DNA of 64,000 nucleotides from Larkinella sp. C7 (GCF_006149005.1 NZ_VBSL01000004.1:555910-619909), one strand, 5' to 3'. Positions 7,967 through 17,694 are shown, numbered from the stretch's first letter. The notes: generated by a model not told the origin, from the sequence alone. Numbers and translations are program-made.

Positions 7967-10156
7967 CTATTCCCCAGGATGATACGTCCTGCCAACGTGT
8001 TGCTGAATATCTTCCGGGTAGAACCAGATGTCCTTGAATTTCCCGGCACTGAACAGCGCTGACTGGTCATTGAAATGCGGGGAAGCCGGATCGCTGCTGT
8101 GGCCGCCGTTGACAACCGTCCGGGCTTTCACCCGGTCGCCAAACTCCACGACAGCGACAAAACTATTGCCCACACTGCCGTATCTTTTTTTCGTTCCCGG
8201 ATAGGTCCGTGCTCCAAATGACGCCAGCGATCCCCAGGTAGCGGAGGTGAAACCGACCGGAAAGCTGGGCTTCTGATCATCGAAGGTTTCTTTGATTTTT
8301 CCGGTGAGTCGCTGAAACCGGTTGATTTCGCCCCAGGGGGTTTTCCAGGTGCCAAAATCCCGCGTGAGCTCCTCCAGCACTTCGGCAAGTGCTTTCACTT
8401 TATCCTCCGGGCTTGTGTTTTTCACGACGTAGTCCGTAAACGTCAGAAAGTCAAATCGCTGATTTCCTTTGATTTGCGCACGGGCCAGCCGTTGAATCTT
8501 TTCGCCCCAGAATACCGCCAGCGTGGTGGCCACCGAGGTTGTTCCGTACGTTTTATCCCAGTTGTTTAACAGGTCAATGGCTTCGGCCAGCGGTTTTGAA
8601 GGTTCCTCTGACTTGGCAGAAACGGTTTTGTAGGCCTGTACCAGCGACGGAATCAGGTCGTCGAAACCGGGCAGATGCGGATCATTGGCGGCTGCAATCA
8701 GCGTATCCAGGGTAAAAACCGACTTCTGGCTCAACACCTGAACCGCGTTGACGCCCCGGTAATTTTCGGCATCCGGTGCCATGTAGGTCGGATACTGGCT
8801 AATGGCCGGGCTGCTGGGTCCCGAAACGGAAAACGGCGTTGAATTGCAGTTCTGAATCCAGCCGCTAACCGGGTTTTTCACCTGAACAATCTCGGTGATG
8901 TCGTGTAGTCCTTTCCAGTCCGTTTCCGGATCGCTCCCATCGACGGGCTCGTTCCAGTTGAATTTCGGGTTTCGTTTCGGGATAAAATTTCCGTGCCAAT
9001 ACGCAATCGTTCCCTGGCGGTCGGCATAAACCGTGTTGTTGGTCGCGTTGCCGTTCAGCTTCATGACACTCTGATAACTCTTGTAATCCCTGGCCTTCGT
9101 CCGCAGATACGATTGCGCGAGTGCATTCAACGGGTCGTTCATCATGCTGATGGTGATCCACTTGTCACCGAGCTGACCCGCCACCGGCCCGTGGTGGGTG
9201 CGGTAAATCGTGAAGTCCTTGTGCTTGATTTCATTCCCGGATTTGTAGGGCAACGAGATTTTTTCGGTTTTCACCGGACGCCATTCCGTGCCAAATTTGT
9301 ACTGGTAAATGCCGTCTTTCTTTTCTACCGTTTCCAGGTACTCGTCCATCGAGTCGGCATCACCGGAGGTGTGCATCCAGCCGCAATTCTGGTTAAACCC
9401 CTGGTAAACAAAGAACTGCCCCCAGGTGACCGCCCCGTACGCATTCAAACCTTTTTTACTGACCACATGCACTTCCGACCGAAAATAGAACGAGGTGTGC
9501 GGATTGATCAACAGCATGGCGTTTTTCGATGCGGTTTTGGAAGGCGCAATGGCAAAACCGTTCGAGCCGACGGGTTCACGGTCGGACTTCTCAAAATCAT
9601 GCGCCTGCGCCGACCATTTCGAATTGGTATAAAACGCTTTGATCCGCTCCGTAGAAATAACACTCAGGTTCCCGCCGATGCTGCCTTCACTGAACATCAG
9701 CGGCATCCAGGGCTGAAACCGGGTCAATAAGCGGGGTTTGACATTGGGGTGGGTGGCCAAATAATAATTTGTGCCCTCGGCAAAGGCATCCAGCAGTTTT
9801 TTCATCCAGGCCGGTGATTTTTTGTAGATCGCCATGGCCTGAGTCGTATCCATAAAAAGCCGGGCGCGGAGGTCGTGGTACAGGGCGTCTTCGCCATCGA
9901 CCTCAGCCATGCGGCCAAGGGCGTCGATGTAATTTTCTTCCACCCGGGCAAAATCGTCCTCGCATTGGGTGTATAACAACCCAAAAACGACATCGGCATC
10001 AGTTTTTCCGTAAATGTGCGGAATATCCCAGGTGTCGCGGGTGATGGTAATGCCTTTGGCCCGCTGCTGCCAGCGTTTGACTTCGTCAGGACGGAAAGCC
10101 TGCGTCCAGGCGGGGAATGCACTCAGGAGAAAAAACAGGAGGAAAAGAGATCGCAT
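7967..10156 (-). CDS. Penicillin acylase family (Ntn-hydrolase) amidase, secreted
   Basis: A 729-residue precursor of the S45 family, which cleaves amide bonds of acylated substrates such as penicillins, acyl-homoserine lactones or acyl peptides. It has a signal peptide (about 1-20, ending W-T-Q-A), an alpha-chain region, a spacer and a predicted autocatalytic site G-S-N-G-F at Gly197-Ser198; Ser198 would be the N-terminal nucleophile of the beta chain. The following N-P-H-T motif is also typical. I chose the ATG at 10156 because the signal peptide starts there. The substrate is not predictable; aculeacin/AHL-type acylase activity is only a possibility. Confidence 0.9.
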   Translation of the reverse strand: MRSLFLLFFLLSAFPAWTQAFRPDEVKRWQQRAKGITITRDTWDIPHIYGKTDADVVFGLLYTQCEDDFARVEENYIDALGRMAEVDGEDALYHDLRARLFMDTTQAMAIYKKSPAWMKKLLDAFAEGTNYYLATHPNVKPRLLTRFQPWMPLMFSEGSIGGNLSVISTERIKAFYTNSKWSAQAHDFEKSDREPVGSNGFAIAPSKTASKNAMLLINPHTSFYFRSEVHVVSKKGLNAYGAVTWGQFFVYQGFNQNCGWMHTSGDADSMDEYLETVEKKDGIYQYKFGTEWRPVKTEKISLPYKSGNEIKHKDFTIYRTHHGPVAGQLGDKWITISMMNDPLNALAQSYLRTKARDYKSYQSVMKLNGNATNNTVYADRQGTIAYWHGNFIPKRNPKFNWNEPVDGSDPETDWKGLHDITEIVQVKNPVSGWIQNCNSTPFSVSGPSSPAISQYPTYMAPDAENYRGVNAVQVLSQKSVFTLDTLIAAANDPHLPGFDDLIPSLVQAYKTVSAKSEEPSKPLAEAIDLLNNWDKTYGTTSVATTLAVFWGEKIQRLARAQIKGNQRFDFLTFTDYVVKNTSPEDKVKALAEVLEELTRDFGTWKTPWGEINRFQRLTGKIKETFDDQKPSFPVGFTSATWGSLASFGARTYPGTKKRYGSVGNSFVAVVEFGDRVKARTVVNGGHSSDPASPHFNDQSALFSAGKFKDIWFYPEDIQQHVGRTYHPGE

Positions 10157-10188
10157 CGTACAGGGTGTAAGGCGGTATTCGTTCCTTC

Positions 10189-10219
10189 GTAAGATAGGCC
10201 AAAACGCGAAAACGGGCAA
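10189..10219 (-). promoter_or_regulatory. Candidate promoter of the penicillin acylase gene
   Basis: On the minus strand, TTG (10219-10217) is followed after exactly 20 bases by TATCTTAC (10196-10189), about 32 bases before the start codon. The spacing matches the Bacteroidota housekeeping promoter. The right half deviates from TANNTTTG, so this is a candidate only. Confidence 0.4.
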
Positions 10220-10262
10220 GTTTTGGGAATTAGATTGTGACTCAATTACCCAAAATGCAAAC

Positions 10263-10291
10263 AAAAAAGCCCGACATGGCTGTCGGGCTTT
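10263..10291 (-). terminator. Rho-independent terminator of trxA
   Basis: A 7-bp GC-rich stem (10269-10275 with 10282-10288) flanked by A/T runs, with a 6-base loop. Read from trxA on the minus strand, the stem is followed by six T residues. It lies about 30 bases past the trxA stop codon. Confidence 0.85.
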
Positions 10292-10321
10292 GGCAATCTA
10301 TGATAAAATAGCGCGCAATTC

Positions 10322-10642
10322 TTACAATTGGGCTACTAATTTCTGTTCCAGAACGGATTTGGCAACGGCACCAATGACCTTGTCCACCATTTTTCCGTTT
10401 TTAAAAACCATCAAAGTCGGAATGCTGCGGATACCGAATTGGGCCGGAATCTGGGCATTCATGTCCACATCCATTTTCGCCACGATGGCTTTGCCTTCAT
10501 ATTCGCCCGCCAGTTGTTCCACAACGGGTCCGATCATTTTACAGGGGCCACACCATTCAGCCCAAAAATCCACAAGTACCGGTATATCAGAATTGATTAC
10601 TTCTGCGAAGTTGGCGTCGGTTATTTCAATCGCTTTTGCCAT
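10322..10642 (-). CDS. trxA: Thioredoxin
   Basis: A 106-residue cytosolic thioredoxin with the active site W-C-G-P-C near residues 28-32, the cis-proline region S-I-P-T-L and full domain length. It reduces protein disulfides using electrons from thioredoxin reductase. I chose the ATG at 10642 (M-A-K-A-I-E-I) because the upstream 24 residues do not fit the fold. It lies on the same strand as dnaE, but the mntA-hepT pair separates them; the gap to hepT is 68 bases. Confidence 0.96.
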   Translation of the reverse strand: MAKAIEITDANFAEVINSDIPVLVDFWAEWCGPCKMIGPVVEQLAGEYEGKAIVAKMDVDMNAQIPAQFGIRSIPTLMVFKNGKMVDKVIGAVAKSVLEQKLVAQL

Positions 10643-10710
10643 GATTGTATCTCGATTTTTTGTCTTCTTTAACTCATCTGTACGTACAATGTTTTGAATT
10701 GGAAAAAAGT

Positions 10711-11064
10711 TCACGCGGTAGAATCATTCGCATTTTCTAACAATTGTACTATTTCACCTTTCAGAATTGGCAGGTGTTTGATCACAATTGACCACACAAC
10801 TGTATCGTTAACAGCATCATACGCATGAATGATTCGATTTCGGGTATCAACAATTCTCCGGGCATTTGAAATTGATAGCGAAGAATCCAGTCGTAACGCA
10901 TTATTGGTTGCTTCTCCAATAATTTCGAGTTCCCGTTCTATGGCCCTACGAAGCATTTTGTTGGTTTGATATACCTGGTAAGATCGGCTATTTGCCAGAT
11001 AGCCATCAATCGAGTCAATCGATATTACAATATCTGTCAAACATTTACGAATTTCATCAGTCAT
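10711..11064 (-). CDS. hepT: HepT-like toxin (HEPN RNase, formerly DUF86)
   Basis: A 117-residue all-helical protein with the HEPN signature R-x4-H-x-Y at Arg75-His80-Tyr82 (R-N-R-I-I-H-A-Y). In characterised MntA-HepT pairs this is the RNase toxin, which the antitoxin silences by adding AMP groups to the tyrosine. It overlaps the mntA stop by 4 bases, the usual coupled arrangement. The local sequence is clearly more AT-rich than dnaE and trxA on either side, which suggests acquisition. Confidence 0.88.
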   Translation of the reverse strand: MTDEIRKCLTDIVISIDSIDGYLANSRSYQVYQTNKMLRRAIERELEIIGEATNNALRLDSSLSISNARRIVDTRNRIIHAYDAVNDTVVWSIVIKHLPILKGEIVQLLENANDSTA

Positions 11065-11372
11065 TCCAAAATCGGTATTTTAGTACGGTTTACGGAACGA
11101 ATAAAATACGGATTCTGCAAAGTTACTTCTTCTACCAATTCAACCGGGCGTCCTAATAAGGTTTCCAATTCTTCCGCCAACTCGAAATAGTTATCTGCGT
11201 AATCTTCGATTTTTATCTTTTTTTGATCGAAACTAAGCAATAAATCGATGTCGCTATCCGTCGAAAAATTTCCGGTACAGGCTGAACCGAACGCATACAG
11301 CCTATTAACGTGATGTCGCGAGGCAATTTGCCTGATCGTCTCAAGATTACGTTCAATCAATGACGTTAGCAT
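11061..11372 (-). CDS. mntA: MntA-like nucleotidyltransferase antitoxin
   Basis: A 103-residue minimal nucleotidyltransferase. It carries the G-S-x10-D-x-D motif at Gly29-Ser30 and Asp41/Asp43, followed by a short beta strand with acidic residues (V-E-L-V-E-E) in place of the third aspartate. In known systems it AMPylates HepT to neutralise it. It begins 14 bases after the dnaE stop codon and overlaps hepT by 4 bases, so the pair is probably at least partly co-transcribed with dnaE. Confidence 0.88.
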   Translation of the reverse strand: MLTSLIERNLETIRQIASRHHVNRLYAFGSACTGNFSTDSDIDLLLSFDQKKIKIEDYADNYFELAEELETLLGRPVELVEEVTLQNPYFIRSVNRTKIPILE

Positions 11373-11386
11373 GATTTCTTCACGTG

Positions 11387-14300
11387 TTAATTCAAACGAT
11401 AGCCGACCCCGTCGATCGCGTCCAATTCTTTCAGTAATTCATTGACCGGCGAGATTTTAAACGGCCTCGACAACATGCTGACGTCAACCCGGTCTTCGTC
11501 GTCCGTTACCCGCAACACCAGATTGCAGGAACCGGGATAGGACTTCACCAGATCGGCAATTTTGGTCACAAACTCGTTGTTAATCAGCTTCAAATCCAGT
11601 TGAACACACAATTCTTTGCTGTATTTTGTCCGGACTTCGGTTAGTAACTGAATGAAATTCGGGCGGAATTCGAAGGCGTCGGAGTTCCAGCGGTTTTGCA
11701 GTTTTCCTTTCACATGGAGAAACAAGCCTTCTTCGATGTAATTGCCCATTCGCACAAAATCCTCGCCGAATAAACTCATTTCGACCGTTCCGTTATAATC
11801 TTCCAGTTTGAAAATCACAAACGGGTTTCCGTTTTTCGACTGCCGGAGTTGCTTGGTCGTCACAATGCCGCCCACGGTTATTTCCCGTCCCTGATTCGCT
11901 TCATCGAATAGTTTATCGAGCGTGCAGGTACAGAAACTTTCCAGTTCAATCCGAAATTCATCCAGCGGGTGACCGGAAATGTAAAAACCGACCACGTCTT
12001 TTTCAAATTTCAGGCGTTCAATTTCGCTCCAGGGTTCCACAATGGGCGGTTTGGGCCGGGCAATGTTGGGTTCTCCGCCAATTCCGCCAAACAACGACTG
12101 CTGGGCCGCCGACTTCTCGGCGTGGTAGTTGTTGGCGTATCGCGTCAGTTTTTCAATATAGGTAGCGGTTTCTCCTTCGGCGGGGGTAAAATACTGCGCC
12201 CGGTGGAATTCCTCCTGATTATCAAAGGCTCCTGCGTAGGCCAGACTTTCCAGCGTCTTTTTATTCACCGTTCGCAGGTTGATCCGAATCACAAAATCGT
12301 AGACATCTTTAAACGGCCCGCCTTTTTTGCGTTCTTCAATGATGGAATCTACCGCTGCGTCGCCGGTGCCTTTGATAGCCCCCAGTCCAAACCGGATTTC
12401 CCCTTTCTGGTTCACCCCGAAAAACCGCTCCGATTCGTTAATGTCCGGCCCCAGAACCGGAATACCGATGGCTTTACATTCCTCCATGAAGAAGGTAATT
12501 TTTTCGATGTTGCCCAGTGAACTGGTCAACACGGCCGCCATATACTCCGACTTGTAATGCGTTTTTAAATACGCGGTTTGGTAGGCAACAAAGGCGTAAC
12601 AGGTCGAGTGGGATTTGTTGAAGGCGTAGGAGGCAAAGGCTTCCCAGTCGGTCCAGACTTTCTCGCACGTCTTGATGGCCAGCTTGTTAGCCGCACAACC
12701 ATCCATAAACTTGCCCTTCATTTTGTCGAGCGTTGCGCGGTCCTTCTTCCCCATCGCCTTCCGCAACACGTCGGCATCCCCCTTTGTGAAGTTGCCCAAT
12801 TTCTGCGACAGCAGCATCAATTGCTCCTGATAGACCGTAATCCCATAGGTGTCTGCCAGGTATTCTTCCATTTCGGGTAAGTCATATTTGACTTCTTCCC
12901 GCCCGTGTTTCCGGTTGATAAAGTTCGGAATGTAGGCAATCGGGCCGGGGCGGTAGAGGGCGTTCATGGCAATCAAGTCCTCAAAACGGTCCGGTTTGAG
13001 GTCTTTCATGTATTTCTTCATCCCGTCGGATTCGAACTGGAAAATCGCGTTCGTTTCACCACGCTGGAAAGTCTTGTACGTTTCTTCGTCGTCGAGCGGA
13101 ATGTCGTCAATGTCGGTTTCGACCCCGTTGACAAACAAACCGCCGTGGTTTTGCTTGATCAGCCGCAGGCTTTCCTTGATGATCGTGAGGTTTCGCAGAC
13201 CCAGAAAGTCCATCTTGATAACGCCCGCATCCTCAATCACTTTCCCTTCATACTGGGTAATGATCAGGTCAGATTCTTTGGACGTCGAAACCGGCACGAT
13301 GTTCGATAAATCCTCGGGGGCGATGATGATCCCGGCGGCATGGATACCGGTATTCCGGATGTTTCCTTCCAGTTTCCGGGCCTGTTTCAGCACTTTTGCC
13401 TGCAAGTCATTTCCCGACTCGATCGCCCGCATCTTTTTTACGTTCTCGACCTCTTCCGGCTGAATCATCATGCCCAGCGACTCGATGGAATCCTCAAAAA
13501 TTTTCTTGAGGGTCATGTTGTACGTCGGTTTATCAGGCACCAGTTTCGCCAGGGCATTCGATTCGGGCAGCGGCAATTCCATCACGCGGGCTACGTCCTT
13601 GATGGCCGATTTGGCCGCCATCGTACCATACGTCACGATTTGGGCTACCTGCTGCTTGCCGTATTTTTTGACCACATAATCGATCACCTTCTGGCGACCC
13701 TCGTCGTCAAAGTCGGTATCAATATCGGGCATGGACTTCCGGTCGGGATTCAAAAACCGCTCAAAAAGCAGGTTGTACTTGATCGGGTCGATGTTCGTAA
13801 TCCCGATGCAATAGGCCACCGCCGAACCAGCCGCCGACCCCCGGCCCGGTCCCACCATCACACCCAGATCGCGCCCGGCCTGAATAAAATCCGAAACGAT
13901 CAGGAAGTAACCCGCAAAACCCATCTGGCGAATCACCCCCAGCTCAAACCGCAATCGCTCGTCCGCTTCGGGGGTCAACACCCGGTATCGTTGTTTAGCA
14001 CCTTCGAAGGTCAAAAATTCGAGATAATCGTCCTGGGATGCAAAACCGTCGGGAATCACGAAGTTGGGCAGCAGAATGTCGCGCTTCAGTTTCAGCGTTT
14101 CGACCTTGTCGACAATCTCGTTGGTGTTGTCAATCGCTTCCGGCAAATCGCGGAAGAGCGTCGACATTTCCTGGGTATTTTTGAAGTAAAACTGGTCACT
14201 GAAAAACGCGAAGCGGGTTCCTTTTTTAGAACCTTCCTCATCGTTGAATTCCTTTTCCGACGGGGTGCTCAGTTTTTCGTTCGTGTTGACACACAGCAGG

Positions 14301-14959
14301 ATGTCGTGTGCCACCCAGTCTTCCCGATCCACGTAATGCGAGTCGTTGGAAGCAATGATTTTGACGTTGTATTTCCGGGCAAATTTGACCAGCACTTCGT
14401 TGACCTTGATCTGATCGGGAATCTCGTGGCGTTGCAGTTCCACATAATAATCTTCCCCAAACCGGTCGAGCCACCACTGAAATTCTTTTTCACCCGCTTC
14501 CTCGCCTTTTTTCAGAATGGTTTTCGGAACCGACGCCCCGATGCAACAGGTCGAAGCAATCAGGCCTTCCTTGTACTGATCGATCAGTTCTTTCGTAATC
14601 CGGGGGTACTTGCCATACAGCCCTTCCGTATAACCCAGTGAACAGAGTTTGATCAGGTTTTTATAGCCCTGCGGGTTTTTCGCCAGCAGCAGCTGGTGAT
14701 AGCGAATGTCCTTCTGTTCTTTGGTAAACTGCTTTTTGGTATGATCTTCGACGACATAAAACTCACAGCCCACAATCGGCTTGATGCCCTGTTTGGCGGC
14801 TTCAGCCACAAACTCGAATACGCCAAACATGTTGCCGTGGTCGGTGATGGCGACGGCCGGCATGTTGTCGGATTTGGCTTTTTTAATCAGTTTTTTAATC
14901 TCAGCCTGCCCGTCAAGCAGTGAGTATTGGGTATGGCAATGGAGGTGTGAGAATTGCAT
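11387..14959 (-). CDS. dnaE: DNA polymerase III alpha subunit
   Basis: A 1190-residue replicative polymerase of the DnaE1 type. It starts with a PHP domain (H-L-H-C-H-T, residues 5-10) and continues with the C-family polymerase palm including P-D-I-D-T-D-F (catalytic aspartates), a helix-hairpin-helix region and a C-terminal OB fold (I-T-V-G-G-I-V-T). The length is slightly above the 1160 of E. coli. It synthesises DNA in the replisome. It is the first gene of a minus-strand run continuing into mntA, hepT and trxA. Confidence 0.97.
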   Translation of the reverse strand: MQFSHLHCHTQYSLLDGQAEIKKLIKKAKSDNMPAVAITDHGNMFGVFEFVAEAAKQGIKPIVGCEFYVVEDHTKKQFTKEQKDIRYHQLLLAKNPQGYKNLIKLCSLGYTEGLYGKYPRITKELIDQYKEGLIASTCCIGASVPKTILKKGEEAGEKEFQWWLDRFGEDYYVELQRHEIPDQIKVNEVLVKFARKYNVKIIASNDSHYVDREDWVAHDILLCVNTNEKLSTPSEKEFNDEEGSKKGTRFAFFSDQFYFKNTQEMSTLFRDLPEAIDNTNEIVDKVETLKLKRDILLPNFVIPDGFASQDDYLEFLTFEGAKQRYRVLTPEADERLRFELGVIRQMGFAGYFLIVSDFIQAGRDLGVMVGPGRGSAAGSAVAYCIGITNIDPIKYNLLFERFLNPDRKSMPDIDTDFDDEGRQKVIDYVVKKYGKQQVAQIVTYGTMAAKSAIKDVARVMELPLPESNALAKLVPDKPTYNMTLKKIFEDSIESLGMMIQPEEVENVKKMRAIESGNDLQAKVLKQARKLEGNIRNTGIHAAGIIIAPEDLSNIVPVSTSKESDLIITQYEGKVIEDAGVIKMDFLGLRNLTIIKESLRLIKQNHGGLFVNGVETDIDDIPLDDEETYKTFQRGETNAIFQFESDGMKKYMKDLKPDRFEDLIAMNALYRPGPIAYIPNFINRKHGREEVKYDLPEMEEYLADTYGITVYQEQLMLLSQKLGNFTKGDADVLRKAMGKKDRATLDKMKGKFMDGCAANKLAIKTCEKVWTDWEAFASYAFNKSHSTCYAFVAYQTAYLKTHYKSEYMAAVLTSSLGNIEKITFFMEECKAIGIPVLGPDINESERFFGVNQKGEIRFGLGAIKGTGDAAVDSIIEERKKGGPFKDVYDFVIRINLRTVNKKTLESLAYAGAFDNQEEFHRAQYFTPAEGETATYIEKLTRYANNYHAEKSAAQQSLFGGIGGEPNIARPKPPIVEPWSEIERLKFEKDVVGFYISGHPLDEFRIELESFCTCTLDKLFDEANQGREITVGGIVTTKQLRQSKNGNPFVIFKLEDYNGTVEMSLFGEDFVRMGNYIEEGLFLHVKGKLQNRWNSDAFEFRPNFIQLLTEVRTKYSKELCVQLDLKLINNEFVTKIADLVKSYPGSCNLVLRVTDDEDRVDVSMLSRPFKISPVNELLKELDAIDGVGYRLN

Positions 14960-15054
14960 CGGTACTTGTTACAGAAGAGATTTCCAGGCTAAAATAACGC
15001 TTTCGGACGAGCATATACCCGTTTGTCTCCAGAATATTTACCCGAATCTGATTT

Positions 15055-15572
15055 TCAGCAGCTTAAAAAATATACCTTAAACTCATTCAATTCCTCCAAC
15101 TCAACTTCCAGATACTTCCCAAACAATTTTTCACCCACCTGGGTCTTTAGAGCCGAAATTCCGACATCAATCAGCCGTAATCCTTTATCAGTCAGCAGAA
15201 TATTATCGTACTCCCGCTCTGATTGGAAGGGCGACGGATGTCCTGGTGGACAAAACCGGCCTGATGCAGTTCCTTCAATTCATCCTCAAAAACATCCAGC
15301 AACAATTCCCGTTTGGAAATTTCAATACCGCGAAAATCCTGAGGATAAAGCCTTTCCATCACCAACATGTCCCACTCGTTCGCTTCATCGTAATCCAGCC
15401 GTATAAACCGGGCGACCAATCCATTGATATGATTGGCAATTTTCAGTTTTTCAGCTTCATACCGATATCCGAACACGTATCCCCCGAAAAACCTTGGCCA
15501 CTTCGGTTTCGGATAAAGCTACGACGAGATTATTCGCTCCGTAAGAAAGCTGGTTGGAATCCGTTTGTGCAT
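15055..15572 (-). pseudogene. Frameshifted protein-kinase-like fold gene
   Basis: Three reading frames together give one small kinase-like protein. From about 15560 one frame reads S-Y-G-A-N-N-L-V-V-A-L followed by V-A-K-V-F, a candidate for the ATP-binding lysine. A shift near 15478 leads into the frame from 15476, which contains L-V-M-E-R-L and H-Q-D-I-R-R-P-S-N, like the H-x-D catalytic loop. That frame stops at 15192, but another shift near 15220 continues with D-N-I-L-L-T-D-K-G-L-R-L-I-D-V-G, the metal-binding segment, to a stop at 15055-15057. Its candidate ATG (15572) is 1 base after the stop of the upstream lipoprotein gene and also needs a shift. A decayed gene is the simplest reading; sequencing error is possible. 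Confidence 0.65.
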
Positions 15573-15573
15573 G

Positions 15574-16377
15574 TTACTTCCTCCGCTTTTCCGCTTTCAC
15601 CCATTCCTGCTGAAAGGTTATCATAACCGATTCATAATCAGACACCGGATAGTTGACCAGCAGGTGTTTGGCATCGCGGCTCATCGGTAAATACACCAGA
15701 CCCCGAACGGATTCGCCGGGCTGTAAGGTCGTGGGTTTAAGTGCTAATTCCTTCCAGCGATAGGATTCGTAATCGTAGCGTTGCATCCGGTCGGCAAACA
15801 TGCCGTGGTCGATGATGCGTTTGGCCTGAATGGCGGAGTATATGTTATTGTGGGTAATCCGGTTCTGTACCCAGCGTTCGGGCCGCTGGTTGTTGCGCGA
15901 CGACGAACTGGCGACATCACTGGCCACTGCCGCCACCAGCAAAACCGTATTGATAACTTTCGCCGTTTTGAGCCGTTTCACCTCCCGCTCCTGGTTGTAA
16001 ACCGTGCGGTCGGCTTCGTGTATGGGGTCGGCCGCCGAAAACATGAGCGGTTTCTGGGGTGAACTGGCTGTCCGGAAAACCGTGTGCTGTTCTTCATCCA
16101 GGGCCGTATATTCAAATTTGGCCGGATTAACCTCGAACGGGCGATCCGTCTTGTTCTTTACTTCAATATCCAGCGCTACATACTGCAAATCCAGCCGCTC
16201 GTAGGAAGCCACGACGACAATGCCGTCCCGTTCCGCTTTGGTCGTCGGCCGACCGTCGATCAGGGCCACATCGCCGGAAACCGGTTTGAGTTGGTATACT
16301 TTTGTCGCACAGCCGCTTAATCCGGCCAGCAACACCATTGAAATCCACAAAGTCAGTGTAGTCTTCCTCGTTTTCAT
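15574..16377 (-). CDS. Putative lipoprotein of unknown function
   Basis: A 267-residue protein with a lipoprotein signal (L-S-G-C, Cys23). The central part (about 60-120) looks like an immunoglobulin-like beta domain with Y-V-A-L-D-I-E-V-K-N-K-T, similar to DUF4352-like or TRAF-type folds in surface proteins. A hydrophobic alanine/valine-rich stretch near 140-155 may be a helix or membrane segment. The C-terminal part contains another strand-rich region. I do not recognise a function. Its stop codon nearly touches the broken kinase-like gene, so the two probably shared a transcript. Confidence 0.75.
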   Translation of the reverse strand: MKTRKTTLTLWISMVLLAGLSGCATKVYQLKPVSGDVALIDGRPTTKAERDGIVVVASYERLDLQYVALDIEVKNKTDRPFEVNPAKFEYTALDEEQHTVFRTASSPQKPLMFSAADPIHEADRTVYNQEREVKRLKTAKVINTVLLVAAVASDVASSSSRNNQRPERWVQNRITHNNIYSAIQAKRIIDHGMFADRMQRYDYESYRWKELALKPTTLQPGESVRGLVYLPMSRDAKHLLVNYPVSDYESVMITFQQEWVKAEKRRK

Positions 16378-16468
16378 ACCATCATTTGTTTGATTAATCG
16401 AAGATACACTTCTCCCGAACCAAAATCAAAAGGTTTTGTGATGAACGAACGGGAACGGGTTTAATCTG

Positions 16469-17662
16469 TTACGTCAGCCAATTCTGAACCGCCAGCCACA
16501 CGTTCCAGCCGCCAAAAAGCAGGGAGACGGCCACCACCACCAGCATCGCCAGATTTTGCAGTCCTGAATTCCGGTAAGCTTCCGGTATGAGTTTTTTGTC
16601 GTTCACCGCCCGAAACAGAAATAGCGTGACCACCGGCAGTAAAACCCCGTTAATGGCCTGAACCACAATAATAACCGGAACGGGCCTCGCGTTCATCAGC
16701 CCGAATGCCAATCCTACCCCCATGACACCCAGCCATACTGACCGATAGCGCCAGGAAGCATTGGCCCAGCCCAGCAAACTCTGGGACGTTACCGCAGCGG
16801 CCATCGGGGCCGTCAGAGCCGACGTAAAACCGGCCGCAAACAAGCCAAACGCAAAGAGACGCCGGCTCCAGCCACCAACCCGGTTGGCCAGGGTGTCGGC
16901 GACATGCTGGAATGAAAACTCGCCGGTCACCAGGGTTCCGGTCACCAAAATCGCCATGGAAATGAGTCCGCCAATCAGCACCGCCAGTCCGATTCCCCAG
17001 CGCATTTCCGCCAGCGACTGCCCCTTTCCAATGCCCGACGCCAGAAACAGATTATAAGGAACAATGGTCGTTCCGATCAGGCCAATCACCAGCACAAACG
17101 AATCGGCGGAGGCAACCGGTACCACCAGAGCCTTCACAAACATACCGGCTGACACGTCACTACGGGTTGCCACATAAGCGAACGCAACGCCCATAACAAA
17201 AACAACCACGCCCAAAAAATTAGCAATCAGGCGTGTTGAGCCCTGCCAGAGCAGAAAAATGCAGACCAGCCCGATTCCCACGGTTAGCCAAACCGGTGAC
17301 ACCGGAAGGATCATCGACAATCCTGCCACTGCCCCCAGAATGTTTCCGGCCTGATAGGCAGCACACCCTAACCCGATGGCAAACAGCAGCGAACCGGCAA
17401 TCCAACGGCTCCCGGTTCCGTAGGACCGGGCCACCACCTGTCCCAGACTTAACCCGGAAGCGATGGTGATTCGGGCGGCTGCTTCCTGCAAAACAATCGT
17501 GCCAATGGTCGAGAAGGTAAGCGCCCAGAGTAAATCCAGTCCGAAGCGTGAACCCGCCATGGCACAGGTCGTGACCGTTCCGGGCCCAATGAAAGCCGCT
17601 GAGATGACCGACCAGAACAATACACTTCCGAGACCGGAACGAAAAGAAAGGGATTTTGGCAC
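16469..17662 (-). CDS. NRAMP-like transporter lacking canonical metal-binding residues
   Basis: A 397-residue protein with 10-11 predicted membrane helices and the LeuT-like NRAMP fold. At the family's TM1 position it has G-P-G-T (26-29) where metal transporters have D-P-G-N. At TM6 it has V-P-Y-N (201-204) where they have M-P-H-N. The ion-coordinating Asp, Asn and Met are therefore missing, and classic Mn2+/Fe2+ transport is unlikely. B. subtilis YcsG, an NRAMP relative located beside the 5-oxoprolinase subunit gene pxpA, is a precedent. Here the gene follows the oxoprolinase gene by 32 bases. Uptake of 5-oxoproline or a related compound is my inference; Mg2+ is an alternative. Confidence 0.8.
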   Translation of the reverse strand: MPKSLSFRSGLGSVLFWSVISAAFIGPGTVTTCAMAGSRFGLDLLWALTFSTIGTIVLQEAAARITIASGLSLGQVVARSYGTGSRWIAGSLLFAIGLGCAAYQAGNILGAVAGLSMILPVSPVWLTVGIGLVCIFLLWQGSTRLIANFLGVVVFVMGVAFAYVATRSDVSAGMFVKALVVPVASADSFVLVIGLIGTTIVPYNLFLASGIGKGQSLAEMRWGIGLAVLIGGLISMAILVTGTLVTGEFSFQHVADTLANRVGGWSRRLFAFGLFAAGFTSALTAPMAAAVTSQSLLGWANASWRYRSVWLGVMGVGLAFGLMNARPVPVIIVVQAINGVLLPVVTLFLFRAVNDKKLIPEAYRNSGLQNLAMLVVVAVSLLFGGWNVWLAVQNWLT

Positions 17663-17694
17663 GAAAAGAGGAGTTAAGAGTGAAGCGTTTAGCG

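Noticed and set aside
13340-14641. Open frame of 433 codons opposite dnaE
   Set aside because: Shadow of dnaE; composition and lack of motifs do not support a gene.
15055-15572. Programmed frameshift in the kinase-like gene
   Set aside because: At least two shifts, plus a start in a third frame, fit decay better; no slippery sequence and hairpin arrangement is obvious.
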